A stretch of DNA of 64,000 nt from G038396625 sp038396625 (GTDB lineage Bacteria > Bacillota > Clostridia > Peptostreptococcales > Thermotaleaceae). Made by a program: the position numbers and the translations under genes. Below, piece after piece: positions 18,173-27,264 of this stretch. The stretch is taken from positions 2,604,001 through 2,668,000 of the forward strand of contig CP121688.1 of assembly GCA_038396625.1 (NCBI GenBank), given 5' to 3'. Under the pieces are notes generated by a model that made no database searches, was not told the DNA's origin, and saw only the letters and a list, made by a program, of their open reading frames with translations. Position 1 is the first letter of the stretch; every line of letters starts with the position of its first letter.

Positions 18173-19353
18173 TATTCCTTCAGCTCTTTTTCTTTGTTCA
18201 ACAGTTTTCGAAGCGCAGGAATAATTTCCTCCTTTCTTGACATGGTTACAATCGCAAAGTTGGAATATTTAACCTTAGAAGCAAACTCTCCTCTGATCGT
18301 ACTCATTCTCGAATAATATTCAGGCATAATTTCTCCGTATCCAAACAAATTACAGGTTTCACATAATTGTTTTGCTGCTTCTACAGCTTTTTGATTGTCT
18401 TCTGTCCAATTGTCTCCATCACTGCAGTGAAAAGCATAAACATTCCATACTTCTGGATTATATCTTTTTTCAATAATCTCTAAGGCTTTTTCATAGCCGC
18501 TACTGATATAGGTTCCACCTGATTCTCCTTTATGAAAAAAATCTTGTTCACTAACTTCCTTGGCCACTGTCGTATGTGCCACAAAAACAATCTCCACATG
18601 AACATATTTGAGTCTTATAAATTGGTATAGAAGAAAGTAAAAACTTCTAGCAAGATATTTTTTTGTCAACCCCATAGAGCCAGAAGTATCCATAATACAG
18701 ATTACTACGGCATTGCTCTCTCTTCTCACATCTTCTCGCACGCGAAAATACCGTAAATCATCTTCTTTAAAAGGAAATCTTTGTTGTTCTTCTTCTTGAA
18801 CATCCTGTAAATTTTCTTTCTTTCCTCTATAGTATGCTTTTTCCCTTTTGATTTTCTCTATAACTGACCTTTTTTTTGCTAAGCGTGGTCGAATCCCTTT
18901 TCTTTGATATCCTAACCTTTTAAAATTCTTCTGGGATTCTATCTCATTGAATCTCTTTCTTTCCAAGAAAGGCAAATCTAAATCTTCAAATAGATACTGA
19001 ATAAGCTCTTCAATCGTTATTTCTGTTTCATAGATGTCTTCTCCCTCTTGATTACCAGCCTGTTGCTGCCCATCTTTCTTCATTTGGTCAGAACCTATTT
19101 TATCTCCTCTTTTCTCACTTCCATCTCCTGATCCTGTTCCTTTTTTATTTTTTCCGTATATAAACTGATACTCTTTGATTCCTTTTATAGGAATTTTGAT
19201 CTTTTTATCCTTATTTTGTCCTATAATACTTTCTTCAGCAATAATGTTGCCGATGTTCTCTTTAATAGAATCTTCAACCAATTGCCTATGTCTTCGCCTA
19301 TCTTCTGCAGATCTATCCCGTCCTCTGCTGTCAAATTCTCGGAATATGGCCAT
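18172..19353 (-). CDS. yhbH: YhbH/YeaH DUF444 VWA-like protein
   Basis: A 393-residue DUF444 protein. A charged N-terminal half (FDSRGRDRSAEDRRRHRQLV) is followed by a von Willebrand A-like domain with MIDAS residues in MDTSGSM (near 235), a threonine in GGTYIS and an aspartate in CSDGDNW. It is expected to work with the PrkA kinase in sporulation or stress. I start at ATG 19353, 6 nt after GGGGGTGA; the ATG seven codons earlier lies upstream of that site. Coupled to spoVR by TAATG. Confidence 0.93.
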   Translation of the reverse strand: MAIFREFDSRGRDRSAEDRRRHRQLVEDSIKENIGNIIAEESIIGQNKDKKIKIPIKGIKEYQFIYGKNKKGTGSGDGSEKRGDKIGSDQMKKDGQQQAGNQEGEDIYETEITIEELIQYLFEDLDLPFLERKRFNEIESQKNFKRLGYQRKGIRPRLAKKRSVIEKIKREKAYYRGKKENLQDVQEEEQQRFPFKEDDLRYFRVREDVRRESNAVVICIMDTSGSMGLTKKYLARSFYFLLYQFIRLKYVHVEIVFVAHTTVAKEVSEQDFFHKGESGGTYISSGYEKALEIIEKRYNPEVWNVYAFHCSDGDNWTEDNQKAVEAAKQLCETCNLFGYGEIMPEYYSRMSTIRGEFASKVKYSNFAIVTMSRKEEIIPALRKLLNKEKELKE

Positions 19354-19379
19354 ATCTTCACCCCCTGGATCCATGAATC

Positions 19380-19430
19380 ATTAAGAATGAATAACGAAAG
19401 ACGATTGTCTACCAATTATTCATTCTTAAT
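19380..19430 (-). other. Long hairpin between prkA and yhbH
   Basis: A perfect 15-bp inverted repeat (19380-19394 and 19416-19430; arms ATTAAGAATGAATAA and its complement) lies in the 98-nt gap. No T run follows, so it is more likely an mRNA processing or stability element than a terminator. Confidence 0.65.
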
Positions 19431-19451
19431 ATTTGATCTTCTTTTTTGTCT

Positions 19452-21377
19452 CTAATCTTTCCATAAATTATTTGCAGCATATTTGAGAATCACATTACAG
19501 CAGTGGTCACAATAACCATTTCTTTTCATTTCTTCTACCATTGCATTATATTTTTCATTCTGTTCCTTATCCCTTACTTTTGTACGTGTTATGATTCTAC
19601 TCAATTCTTTAACAGAAGATGTAAGCTTTTTTTCTATGGCTTCTTTTAAGGGCTCATAACTTGCATAATTGATTTTTCCTCCATTACGCATCATATAAAA
19701 CATATACGCTGTTACATCCTGTCTAAATCCCTTAGCGGCACTTTGATTGATGCCTATTTGCTCTTCAATGGATCGTAAGAACTTTTCATCAGGTTCTAGT
19801 TCTTCACCCGTGCTTTTATCTTTGATCTTTGACTTATTTACAAAAGCTTCTGCATGATCTAAATAGTTATTAAACAGATCTTCTGCCTGCTCCTTATAGC
19901 CATGAATAAAGGCTTTGGTTACTTCATTTTCTAATATTTTATGGTATTCTTTTTTGATGGTGTCATGTATAAAGTTTAAATATTTTTTTCGATCTTCATC
20001 ACTAATAGAGAGTTCTTTTACGGCTTTTACCAGGGTTTCCAGTACTAAAATCGGATTGATACAATTATGCTCTGATTCTGCCATTGCCGTATCTAGTACT
20101 TTCATAATAAATCTTGTAGAAATTCCTGTCATCCCTTCTCGTGGTGCTTCTTCTCTAAGTTCTAATATATCTACTTTTTTTGTTGTCCCTTTTTCTACAA
20201 TTTCTTCTCCATTATATATTTTCAGTTTTGTAAGAGGATCTACCTTTGCTGAAGGAGCTAAGCGTGTCAAAATAGCAAACATAGAAGCTACTTCTATTGC
20301 GTGAGGTGCAATATGTGCACGAAATTTACTCTTTTTTAAAATCTTATTGTATATTTTGATTTCTTCGTTTAATTCAAGACAATAGGGTATTTCAATTTTT
20401 ACAATTCTGTCTAAAATTGCTTCATTAGTATGATCCGCCTTAAATTTATTCCATTCAGCTTCATTAGAATGGGCTAAAATAATACCATCAAAATAAATCA
20501 TCGCACCCTTACCTGGAGATGGAATGCTTTTCTCCTGTGTTGCAGTAATCATCGTATGAAGATATTCCACTTCATTTTTAAACACTTCTATGAACTCTAC
20601 AAGTCCCCTATTGCCTACATTAAAAGCGCCATTTAAAGATAATACCCTTGGGTCATCCTCAGGATATAGGTCTAGCTTGGATATATCTACAGACCCTATG
20701 AGTACAGATGTATCTTGGTTATTAGGATCTACTGGAGGAACGACACCTATTCCTTTTCTAGAGCGAACACTGAAATCTATCGTTTCTATTGGAAATCTTT
20801 CATATTCTCCTTGGTATTCCTCTTTTAATCGGTAGCGACAAACAGGACATAAATCTCCTTCAATTTTTACGTTTAATAATTTTTCAAAGTCTTCTCTTAG
20901 ATGTTTTGGAATTAAGTGAAGTGGTTCTTCTCGCATAGGACATCCTTTCATGGCATAAATAGGTGATCCCATTTCTAGTACTTTTTTTAATGCTTCCATT
21001 AAAGAAGATTTACCTGCACCTACAGGTCCAACTAGATATAATACCTGCCGAGATTCCTCCCCTTGCATTGCTGCAGTCTTAAAATACCTTACGATTTTCA
21101 TTAAACTTTTATCAATGCCGAAGAAGTCTTCTTTAAAAAAATTATATTTCTTTATTACATCATTTCCATAAATTCTCCTCAATCTAGGATGTTCTTCTGT
21201 ATTGATTACTTCTACTCCTTTTTCTATAATTCGTTCATACATTCTTTGATGTGCCAACATACTAATAGATGGATCTTTCTTCAGTATCTCAAGATAATCT
21301 AATAATGTTCCTTCAAAATGTTCTTTATTTCTATCTTCTCGATCCTTTTTAATTAGCTCTGAAAATTGCATTATCAT
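19452..21377 (-). CDS. prkA: PrkA AAA-type serine protein kinase
   Basis: A 641-residue PrkA/YeaG protein: an N-terminal AAA domain with P-loop GPVGAGKSSLME near 117-128 and Walker B-like MIYFDGIILAH, followed by the C-terminal kinase-like region. In Bacillus PrkA is needed for sporulation; the family has been described both as kinase and as AAA protease. Four cysteines (LCPVCRY and CDHCCN) are visible. ATG 21377 follows a GGGGGG run at 9 nt. First gene of the prkA-yhbH-spoVR operon. Confidence 0.95.
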   Translation of the reverse strand: MIMQFSELIKKDREDRNKEHFEGTLLDYLEILKKDPSISMLAHQRMYERIIEKGVEVINTEEHPRLRRIYGNDVIKKYNFFKEDFFGIDKSLMKIVRYFKTAAMQGEESRQVLYLVGPVGAGKSSLMEALKKVLEMGSPIYAMKGCPMREEPLHLIPKHLREDFEKLLNVKIEGDLCPVCRYRLKEEYQGEYERFPIETIDFSVRSRKGIGVVPPVDPNNQDTSVLIGSVDISKLDLYPEDDPRVLSLNGAFNVGNRGLVEFIEVFKNEVEYLHTMITATQEKSIPSPGKGAMIYFDGIILAHSNEAEWNKFKADHTNEAILDRIVKIEIPYCLELNEEIKIYNKILKKSKFRAHIAPHAIEVASMFAILTRLAPSAKVDPLTKLKIYNGEEIVEKGTTKKVDILELREEAPREGMTGISTRFIMKVLDTAMAESEHNCINPILVLETLVKAVKELSISDEDRKKYLNFIHDTIKKEYHKILENEVTKAFIHGYKEQAEDLFNNYLDHAEAFVNKSKIKDKSTGEELEPDEKFLRSIEEQIGINQSAAKGFRQDVTAYMFYMMRNGGKINYASYEPLKEAIEKKLTSSVKELSRIITRTKVRDKEQNEKYNAMVEEMKRNGYCDHCCNVILKYAANNLWKD

Positions 21378-21408
21378 CTTCCAAAGCCCCCCTTTTTAGC
21401 CACTATTT

Positions 21409-21434
21409 ACTACATATATCCATGTAGTTTTTTT
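21409..21434 (+). terminator. Plus-strand terminator-like hairpin
   Basis: ACTACAT and ATGTAGT with a six-base loop are followed by seven T residues on the plus strand, upstream of prkA. No plus-strand gene precedes it; it could block antisense transcription. The stretch from 21435 to 21758 shows no gene I can support. Confidence 0.4.
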
Positions 21435-21758
21435 AACATACATAAAAATCAAAATGCTTTTTATGTAAATTTTCACCATGCTCATGGGCTTCGTCCTGCG
21501 TTAGTAAAAATACATTTTTATATATAGTACATATGTATGTTATAGATGGCGATTTTAAAACCCTAATATTTAACTTCAGCTGTTTAAAATCTATTTTTAA
21601 ATAGCTGTAATATATAAAAACCACTACATTCTATTAAATTGAAAACTTCATCTGCCTTAAATTAGGCTTTATTTCTTAATATACGTCATCATTTGATTTC
21701 TTGATACCGATTTGACATATGCTTGGTGCTATAATGTTGATATGGAGGTGATAAGTTT

Positions 21759-21902
21759 TTGGAGCATATTTTTGTTATTGATGATGAAAAAAACATTAGG
21801 GATTTAATTAAAAAATATCTTGAAAAGGAAGGGTATCTTATCAGAATATGTATAATTGTTCACAAACAATACAATGTTCACCACTGTAACCAATATATAT
21901 AA
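21759..21902 (+). pseudogene. Truncated response-regulator receiver
   Basis: A 47-codon frame starting at TTG 21759 after GGAGGTG reads HIFVIDDEKNIRDLIKKYLE, the classic start of an OmpR-type receiver with the acidic pair DDE, and then loses similarity after EGYLI and stops at 21902. An extended -10 box TGCTATAAT lies just upstream (near 21728-21736). The rest of the regulator, its output domain and any kinase are absent, so this is a deletion remnant. The family call is firm; the rest is gone. Confidence 0.75.
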
Positions 21903-21975
21903 GGTACGCTAAATATACTTTTTCATATTATGCCTACTTTCTTTCGTCTAGATCACCTTAAATATCTAGCTTTGA

Positions 21976-22827
21976 CTATCCATTTAATTTTGCGAATCCT
22001 TTTCCGAACACTTTCTGAACATGCTGTACCGTCATGAAAGCTTGATCATCTACCTGTTTGATATGATTGCTTAATGGCACAAACTGTTTTCGATCTATGA
22101 TGGTAATAATCACTTCCTTGTCATCATTGGTAAAAGCCCCTTTTGCTACATAAACCGTGGCACTTCTATGAAGTTCTTGAAGAATATATTCCTTTATTGC
22201 TTCGCTGTGGCTACTAATGATAATAATTTGCTGACACATATTTAATCGGTTGATCAGTACATCGATAATTGTTGCAAGTAGAATAATGACAAAAATACCG
22301 TACATACCTTTTTCAATGCCAAATACAGTTATGGCAAATACTATGATAACTGCATCTACCATCAAGACCGCCTTACCAATATCTATTTTAAAATATTGAT
22401 TGAGTATTTTGGCCAAGATATCTGTTCCTCCTGTGGAAGCATTTTGGTGAAATGCAATCCCCATTCCTATACCACACATCGTCACTCCAAAAATGAGTTG
22501 GATAAGGATATCGCTGCTTATAGGATTTTGAATAGGGAAAAAAGTTTCCATAATAAAGATCATACCAGAAATAGAAAAACTACAAAAAATTGTCTTGCTT
22601 CCAAAAACTGGACCAATTGCAATAAATCCAATAGTAAATAATACAATTTCCATCACAGCCATAGAAATCCCCATAGGAATTTGTGGGAAATAATGATTTA
22701 TAAGAATGGCAATTCCGCTAATTCCACCTGATACAATATCATTTGGTGCAAAAAAGTAATAAATACCTGTTGCAGCCAATAAAGCCCCCAACCAAATCAA
22801 TAGAAAGTCTTTTATTTTCCCTTCCAT
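21976..22827 (-). CDS. YitT family membrane protein (DUF2179)
   Basis: A 283-residue protein with about five or six membrane helices (YitT_membrane) and a C-terminal soluble DUF2179 domain from about 220, containing VTIIDRKQFVPLSNHIKQVD. Families of this kind are widespread in Firmicutes; the transported substrate is not established. AGAGGAGAT precedes ATG 22827. Monocistronic, divergent from the DUF155 gene. Confidence 0.9.
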   Translation of the reverse strand: MEGKIKDFLLIWLGALLAATGIYYFFAPNDIVSGGISGIAILINHYFPQIPMGISMAVMEIVLFTIGFIAIGPVFGSKTIFCSFSISGMIFIMETFFPIQNPISSDILIQLIFGVTMCGIGMGIAFHQNASTGGTDILAKILNQYFKIDIGKAVLMVDAVIIVFAITVFGIEKGMYGIFVIILLATIIDVLINRLNMCQQIIIISSHSEAIKEYILQELHRSATVYVAKGAFTNDDKEVIITIIDRKQFVPLSNHIKQVDDQAFMTVQHVQKVFGKGFAKLNG

Positions 22828-23062
22828 ATAAATCTCCTCTTTTCACAATCTTTGAAATAAATCTTTCATAAGATATATTCTATAGCCAAATTTAGATTCC
22901 TGCTTATATCTTTTTCCCATTAAAATTTAAAATAAAATCTTGGCTTAATTGAAATACTATGAATATCTTTTGTGTCATAAATTCTATATAGATTCTTATA
23001 TAATATTATGTATGCTATGCTGGAATCACAATATTGAAAAAATAGGAAGGGAAGGGTTTTTT

Positions 23063-23893
23063 ATGAAATCTGCTGAGTTCAAGGCAATTGTATTATCCAA
23101 TGAAATCAATCTAAATAAAATCGCCCAACATTTCGGCATAGATAAAAAATTAAAATGGGAAGATACCCTAACATTAGGGGAAACGTATTTAAAGGGGATC
23201 ATTAATGTTCCCGAAAAGAAATTCGTATATATCTATTATTTTGGAACCGTTGTTTTTATTAATCTTACCCATCATGAAATCATGGATATTATTCATTATT
23301 TAAAACAGATTGAAAAAAGCTTGAATACCCAAGTTCCCTTTGACTACATAGATGATTTTAAACTTGATGTTGTCCCTAATGAAGAGATCACCATGAATTA
23401 TGAATACATGACCGTTCCCCAAATCAGTGACTATCACCTTGAAATATTGAGTACGATTTTAGCAAAATCCGTAGCACTAGAGAAAATCGAGGCAGGCATT
23501 GAGATTTTGTCCGATGATATCGAAGATATTGTTGATTTTTTAGAAAAGGGACATTTCAATTTGTCTGATGAACAACTTTCAAAAATATGGTCTAAAATTC
23601 TACGATTTAAATATAATACAATTTCTTATATTATGCTTTTAGACAAACCTGCTATCACATGGATTAACGAAGATGCAGAAAATCTATTTAATCAGCTTAG
23701 TACTTTTTTTGAGCTTGATGATCGCTATGAAAATATTCATCAGAAGACACAAATTCTGAGTGATATTACAGAAGCCTTTGGAAGCTTGACGCACACGAAA
23801 CGAAGTACAAAACTAGAATGGCTCATTATCATATTAATTGCTTTCGAAATCCTGATTACCCTTACTGAAAAATTTGTAGAGTTTGTGCTTTAA
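23063..23893 (+). CDS. RMD1/YagE (DUF155) family protein
   Basis: A 276-residue protein starting at ATG 23063, after GGAAGGGAAGGG; the longer frame upstream is AT-rich and has no ribosome site. It has the DUF155 pattern: a beta-rich part (VYIYYFGTVVFINL near 55), a long helical region, and a C-terminal transmembrane helix near 252-270. Eukaryotic RMD proteins act in meiosis or mitochondrial translation; the bacterial role is unknown. Stands alone and is convergent with pdxT. Confidence 0.85.
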   Translation: MKSAEFKAIVLSNEINLNKIAQHFGIDKKLKWEDTLTLGETYLKGIINVPEKKFVYIYYFGTVVFINLTHHEIMDIIHYLKQIEKSLNTQVPFDYIDDFKLDVVPNEEITMNYEYMTVPQISDYHLEILSTILAKSVALEKIEAGIEILSDDIEDIVDFLEKGHFNLSDEQLSKIWSKILRFKYNTISYIMLLDKPAITWINEDAENLFNQLSTFFELDDRYENIHQKTQILSDITEAFGSLTHTKRSTKLEWLIIILIAFEILITLTEKFVEFVL

Positions 23894-23917
23894 AAAAATA
23901 CTAGACCACAATTACAT

Positions 23918-23950
23918 AAAAAAATCCCTCTTTATACAGAGGGACTTTTC
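23918..23950. terminator. Bidirectional terminator
   Basis: CCCTC/GAGGG hairpin with an A run on one side and a TTTTCT run on the other, between convergent DUF155 and pdxT genes; it overlaps the last codons of pdxT. Confidence 0.75.
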
Positions 23951-24519
23951 TCAAGCATCCTTATAAAATATCTATGTATAGATTGATCTTCTGTTAGTTC
24001 AGGGTGGAAGGAGGTTACAAGCATATGATTTTGTTTTGCTGCAACAATATTCCCATCGATCTCACTTAAAATCTCTACTTTGTTTCCTACATTCTGAATA
24101 TAAGGCGCTCTAATAAAAACCAAAGGAATAGGATTTTCTGAAAACTCAGGAATCCTTTTTTTCATTTGAAAACTGTCGATCTGTCTTCCGTACGCATTTC
24201 TTTTCACGTCGATATCCATCACCTTAAGATGTGCTTCTTCTTTCCCATTTATTTTTTTTGCCAGTAAAATCATTCCTGCACAGGTACCCCATACAGGCAT
24301 CCCATGATTGATTCTATCTTTTAAAAGAACATCTATCTTAAAATTTCTTAAAAGTTTTCCTATGGTTGTACTTTCACCACCCGGAATAATTAAACCGTCT
24401 ATTTCATTAATTTCCTCTGGATACTTGACACGAACAGATTTTACCCCTTCTATTTTATCTAGCATTTTTATATGTTCAATAACCGAGCCTTGTAAATCTA
24501 AAACACCTACCTTGATCAT
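23932..24519 (-). CDS. pdxT: Pyridoxal 5'-phosphate synthase glutaminase subunit
   Basis: Releases ammonia from glutamine for PdxS. The 195-residue class I amidotransferase has GGESTTIG for the oxyanion strand, the nucleophile in WGTCAGMILLA (near 79) and the His/Glu pair in SFHPELTED near the C-terminus. ATG 24519 comes one base after the pdxS stop and is preceded by AGGGGATGG, so the pair is translationally coupled. Confidence 0.97.
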   Translation of the reverse strand: MIKVGVLDLQGSVIEHIKMLDKIEGVKSVRVKYPEEINEIDGLIIPGGESTTIGKLLRNFKIDVLLKDRINHGMPVWGTCAGMILLAKKINGKEEAHLKVMDIDVKRNAYGRQIDSFQMKKRIPEFSENPIPLVFIRAPYIQNVGNKVEILSEIDGNIVAAKQNHMLVTSFHPELTEDQSIHRYFIRMLEKSPSV

Positions 24520-24520
24520 T

Positions 24521-25393
24521 TTACCATCCCCTATTAGCAAATTCTGTATCTAATTTGCTAATTTCTAATCCATACATTGCTTCACCCAAATCTTCTGAAA
24601 CTTCTGCTACAATTTGCGGGTCATTAAAATATGTAACAGCACTTACGATGGCTTTTGCACGTTTTTTCGGATTTGAAGATTTAAATATTCCTGAACCTAC
24701 AAATACACCATCGCAGCCAAGCTGCATCATGAGCGCTGCATCGGCAGGTGTGGCAATCCCTCCTGCTGCAAAATTCACCACAGGTAACTTTCCATGTTGC
24801 GCTACATATTGGACAAGAGTAAACGGTGCACCCATCTCTTTAGCAGCTGTCATCAATTCTTCCTTCGGCATCATTTGAACTCTCCTAATTTCTGTATTCA
24901 TTGTCCGCATATGTCTTACTGCTTCAATAACATTCCCTGTCCCCGCTTCACCCTTTGTTCTAATCATTGCTGCCCCTTCTCCTATTCTTCTTAATGCTTC
25001 TCCAAGATTTCTTGCACCACAGACAAACGGAACGTTAAATGCTTCTTTATTGATATGAAATAAATCATCTGCTGGTGTTAAAACTTCACTTTCATCTATA
25101 AAATCTACATTTATAGCCTCTAATATTTGCGCTTCCACAAAGTGACCTATTCTAACCTTAGCCATTACCGGTATCGAAACGGCTTTCATAATTTCTTTGA
25201 TCATTTTGGGATCAGACATTCTAGCCACGCCACCCTGTTTTCTAATATCTGCAGGTACTCTCTCTAGTGCCATAACTGCTATGGCTCCAGCCTCTTCAGC
25301 GATTTTGGCTTCGTCTGGATTAACTACATCCATAATAACTCCACCTTTAAACATTTGTGCTAGATTCTTATTTAGCTCATACTGCTTTTTCAT
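24521..25393 (-). CDS. pdxS: Pyridoxal 5'-phosphate synthase lyase subunit
   Basis: Builds PLP from ribose 5-phosphate, glyceraldehyde 3-phosphate and ammonia. The 290-residue barrel shows the lysine-bearing PVMAKVRIGHFVEAQ near 78-92 and the phosphate loop FAAGGIATPADAALMM near 210. TAAGGAGGCG precedes ATG 25393. Forms a two-gene operon with pdxT. Confidence 0.98.
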   Translation of the reverse strand: MKKQYELNKNLAQMFKGGVIMDVVNPDEAKIAEEAGAIAVMALERVPADIRKQGGVARMSDPKMIKEIMKAVSIPVMAKVRIGHFVEAQILEAINVDFIDESEVLTPADDLFHINKEAFNVPFVCGARNLGEALRRIGEGAAMIRTKGEAGTGNVIEAVRHMRTMNTEIRRVQMMPKEELMTAAKEMGAPFTLVQYVAQHGKLPVVNFAAGGIATPADAALMMQLGCDGVFVGSGIFKSSNPKKRAKAIVSAVTYFNDPQIVAEVSEDLGEAMYGLEISKLDTEFANRGW

Positions 25394-25439
25394 TGTAACG
25401 CCTCCTTAGGATATAAATAATAATAATTGTATTGTTTTT

Positions 25440-25478
25440 GTATCTATTTTTTAATAATTAACGTTACATTATAGATAC
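25440..25478 (-). promoter_or_regulatory. Inverted repeat in the pdxS leader
   Basis: GTATCTAT (25440-25447) and ATAGATAC (25471-25478) are perfect inverted 8-mers 23 nt apart, between a TTGACA-containing promoter (near 25510) and the pdxS ribosome site. An operator for a regulator is possible; no PdxR-type gene is nearby. Confidence 0.35.
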
Positions 25479-25535
25479 GATATAATTATTTCATAATAAT
25501 TGTATGGTGTCAATGGTTTTTGTACTTATTGCAAT

Positions 25536-25563
25536 AAAAAAACAGACTTCCTACAAAGCCTGT
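25536..25563 (-). terminator. Terminator after the suhB-small gene operon
   Basis: ACAGGCTT and AAGTCTGT (read on the minus strand) pair with one G-U and are followed by seven T residues, about 80 nt after the 59-residue gene. Confidence 0.75.
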
Positions 25564-25642
25564 CTCCTATCCATTTTGTTTCTATCGAGCAATAACTATT
25601 TTACTATTGATTTTAAAATCACTTTATATTTTAATTCTGTTT

Positions 25643-25822
25643 TTACTTTACTTCTCTATACCCTTCCTTTTCAACTTTCATTACAATATCTTTAGCCGTT
25701 TTTAGTCCCTCACGATACCAATATTGGCTTTCTTTTAAGTTTTTTCCGTGACTCTCTTTTTCATTGATTCTACCAATGGAATAATTCAATTCATCTAGAA
25801 TGATTTTCGTTTCTTTGCTCAT
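25643..25822 (-). CDS. Small 59-residue protein coupled to suhB
   Basis: ATG 25822 overlaps the stop of the inositol monophosphatase gene by 4 nt (ATGA), with AAAGGAG at 6 nt. The protein (MSKETKIILDELNYSIGRIN at the start, ending YREVK) is charged and predicted helical, with no membrane segment or cysteine. The overlap, ribosome site and terminator downstream argue that it is real. I do not recognise the family; co-translation suggests a link with the phosphatase. Confidence 0.7.
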   Translation of the reverse strand: MSKETKIILDELNYSIGRINEKESHGKNLKESQYWYREGLKTAKDIVMKVEKEGYREVK

Positions 25823-26616
25823 GATACGCTCCTTTCTAAATCTACAATTTGCATTTCTTTTAATATTTCATTGCAAATTGCTTCATTTCCTGTCACCAAA
25901 GAAATTTGTCTTTTGTTTTCTAGGTAAAACACTTTTCCTCCTGCTTCTTTTAAAATTAATATTCCTGCAGCAACATCCCACAAGCTAAGATTTAGTTCCC
26001 AGTAGCCATCTAAACGCCCTGCTGCCACATTGGCTAAATCATATGCTGCCACGCCTATTCTTCTCAAACCACGAACTTTAGGAATAAAGTGACAGAAATA
26101 ATTTGCATTATTATCCCGGTTTGTCTCTCGGTCATAAGGAAATCCTGAAGCTAATACACACTGTCTTAAATCTTTTTTATTCCCTACTACTATCTGTTTT
26201 CCATTCAAATACGCTTTTTCTCCTTTTATTGCTTCAAACATCTCATCAAGCATAGGTATATAAACAACCCCTAGTACAGTATCTTCCTTGTACTGTAGTG
26301 CTATAGATATGGCAAAAATAGGTAAACCTTGTGCATAATTTGTCGTACCGTCTAGAGGATCCACAATCCATAAATAATCTGATTCTATTTGAAAGTTTCC
26401 TGCTTCTTCTGATAAAATTCTATGCCCAGGATAATGCTTTTTTATTGCTTCAATAATATATTTTTCTGATCGTTCATCGACTTCTGTTACCAAATCTGCT
26501 TCCGTTGATTTGGCATGTACCAACAAATCACTTTTTCCAAAATATTGTCTTTGGATTCTGCCAACTTCTCTTGTCCACCCTTTTACATCCTTCATTACTT
26601 CTTTTAAATCAATCAT
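25819..26616 (-). CDS. Inositol monophosphatase family protein
   Basis: Metal-dependent phosphatase of the SuhB/IMPase/FBPase family. The 265-residue protein shows the first glutamate in ILSEEAG (near 68), motif A WIVDPLDGTTNY near 83-94 and motif B LWDVAAGILILKEAGG near 207-222. ATG 26616 gives the usual family length; the longer frame from 26676 adds a stretch unlike the family. The physiological substrate (inositol phosphate, other sugar phosphate or PAP) cannot be told. Its stop overlaps the next small gene. Confidence 0.92.
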   Translation of the reverse strand: MIDLKEVMKDVKGWTREVGRIQRQYFGKSDLLVHAKSTEADLVTEVDERSEKYIIEAIKKHYPGHRILSEEAGNFQIESDYLWIVDPLDGTTNYAQGLPIFAISIALQYKEDTVLGVVYIPMLDEMFEAIKGEKAYLNGKQIVVGNKKDLRQCVLASGFPYDRETNRDNNANYFCHFIPKVRGLRRIGVAAYDLANVAAGRLDGYWELNLSLWDVAAGILILKEAGGKVFYLENKRQISLVTGNEAICNEILKEMQIVDLERSVS

Positions 26617-26848
26617 TTTTTTCTTCCCATCCCTTTCATTTACTAAGTTATCTATACATATTGCATAGATTGACAAAATTATCTCTAAAATATTGTGTTA
26701 CTGTCTCCCTATAATTATGCCTTACAAATATACTAAAAAATTCTTTTTGGAGAACTTCTATCTATTCCTATAAAATCTTTCATAAGATTTTGGAATCAAC
26801 AAATACTCGACTTATTCTATGGCAATACTATTAACTGGAGGTGTAAAA

Positions 26849-27229
26849 ATGAAAAAATCTATATTTGTTGTTTTAACAGTCATTTTTATGATACTACTAT
26901 TATCCTGCGACTCTTCTAAAATTGAATCTGACAAATCTGTTATTAAAGAGTTTCCCTATCTTCCTTCTTATACAAATATGAAGATCGAAGATTTTGAAAA
27001 ATCCACAACTAAGGAAGGTCTAGATCATGCATCTTTTACTGTAAAAGATGGGATGTATACTGATTTTTTAAATAATTACGAAGAACTACTTCATGATAAT
27101 AATTGGCAGACTACGGATGATAAAAAACCATTTTCTATGACCCTTGAAAAAGAAGAGCATATTGTGATCCTAGTCGTAACATCTACCGAAGAAGATCCTT
27201 ATGTACATGGTTTAATCTATTCCAAGTAG
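26849..27229 (+). CDS. Small predicted lipoprotein
   Basis: A 126-residue protein starting at ATG 26849 with GGAGGTG at 5 nt. The N-terminus is a lipoprotein signal ending LLLSC, with Cys near 20. The mature part is small, hydrophilic and mixed alpha/beta, ending VILVVTSTEEDPYVHGLIYS. No family recognised. Monocistronic, convergent with the alpha/beta hydrolase gene. Confidence 0.8.
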   Translation: MKKSIFVVLTVIFMILLLSCDSSKIESDKSVIKEFPYLPSYTNMKIEDFEKSTTKEGLDHASFTVKDGMYTDFLNNYEELLHDNNWQTTDDKKPFSMTLEKEEHIVILVVTSTEEDPYVHGLIYSK

Positions 27230-27264
27230 CATTGAAGCAAATTTCATATAAAAAACAAAGTCTT

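Noticed and set aside
21433..21624. 63-codon minus-strand frame upstream of prkA
   Set aside because: The end (TQDEAHEHGENLHKKHFDF) looks protein-like, but there is no ribosome site and the first half is AT-rich noise; coding is not supported.
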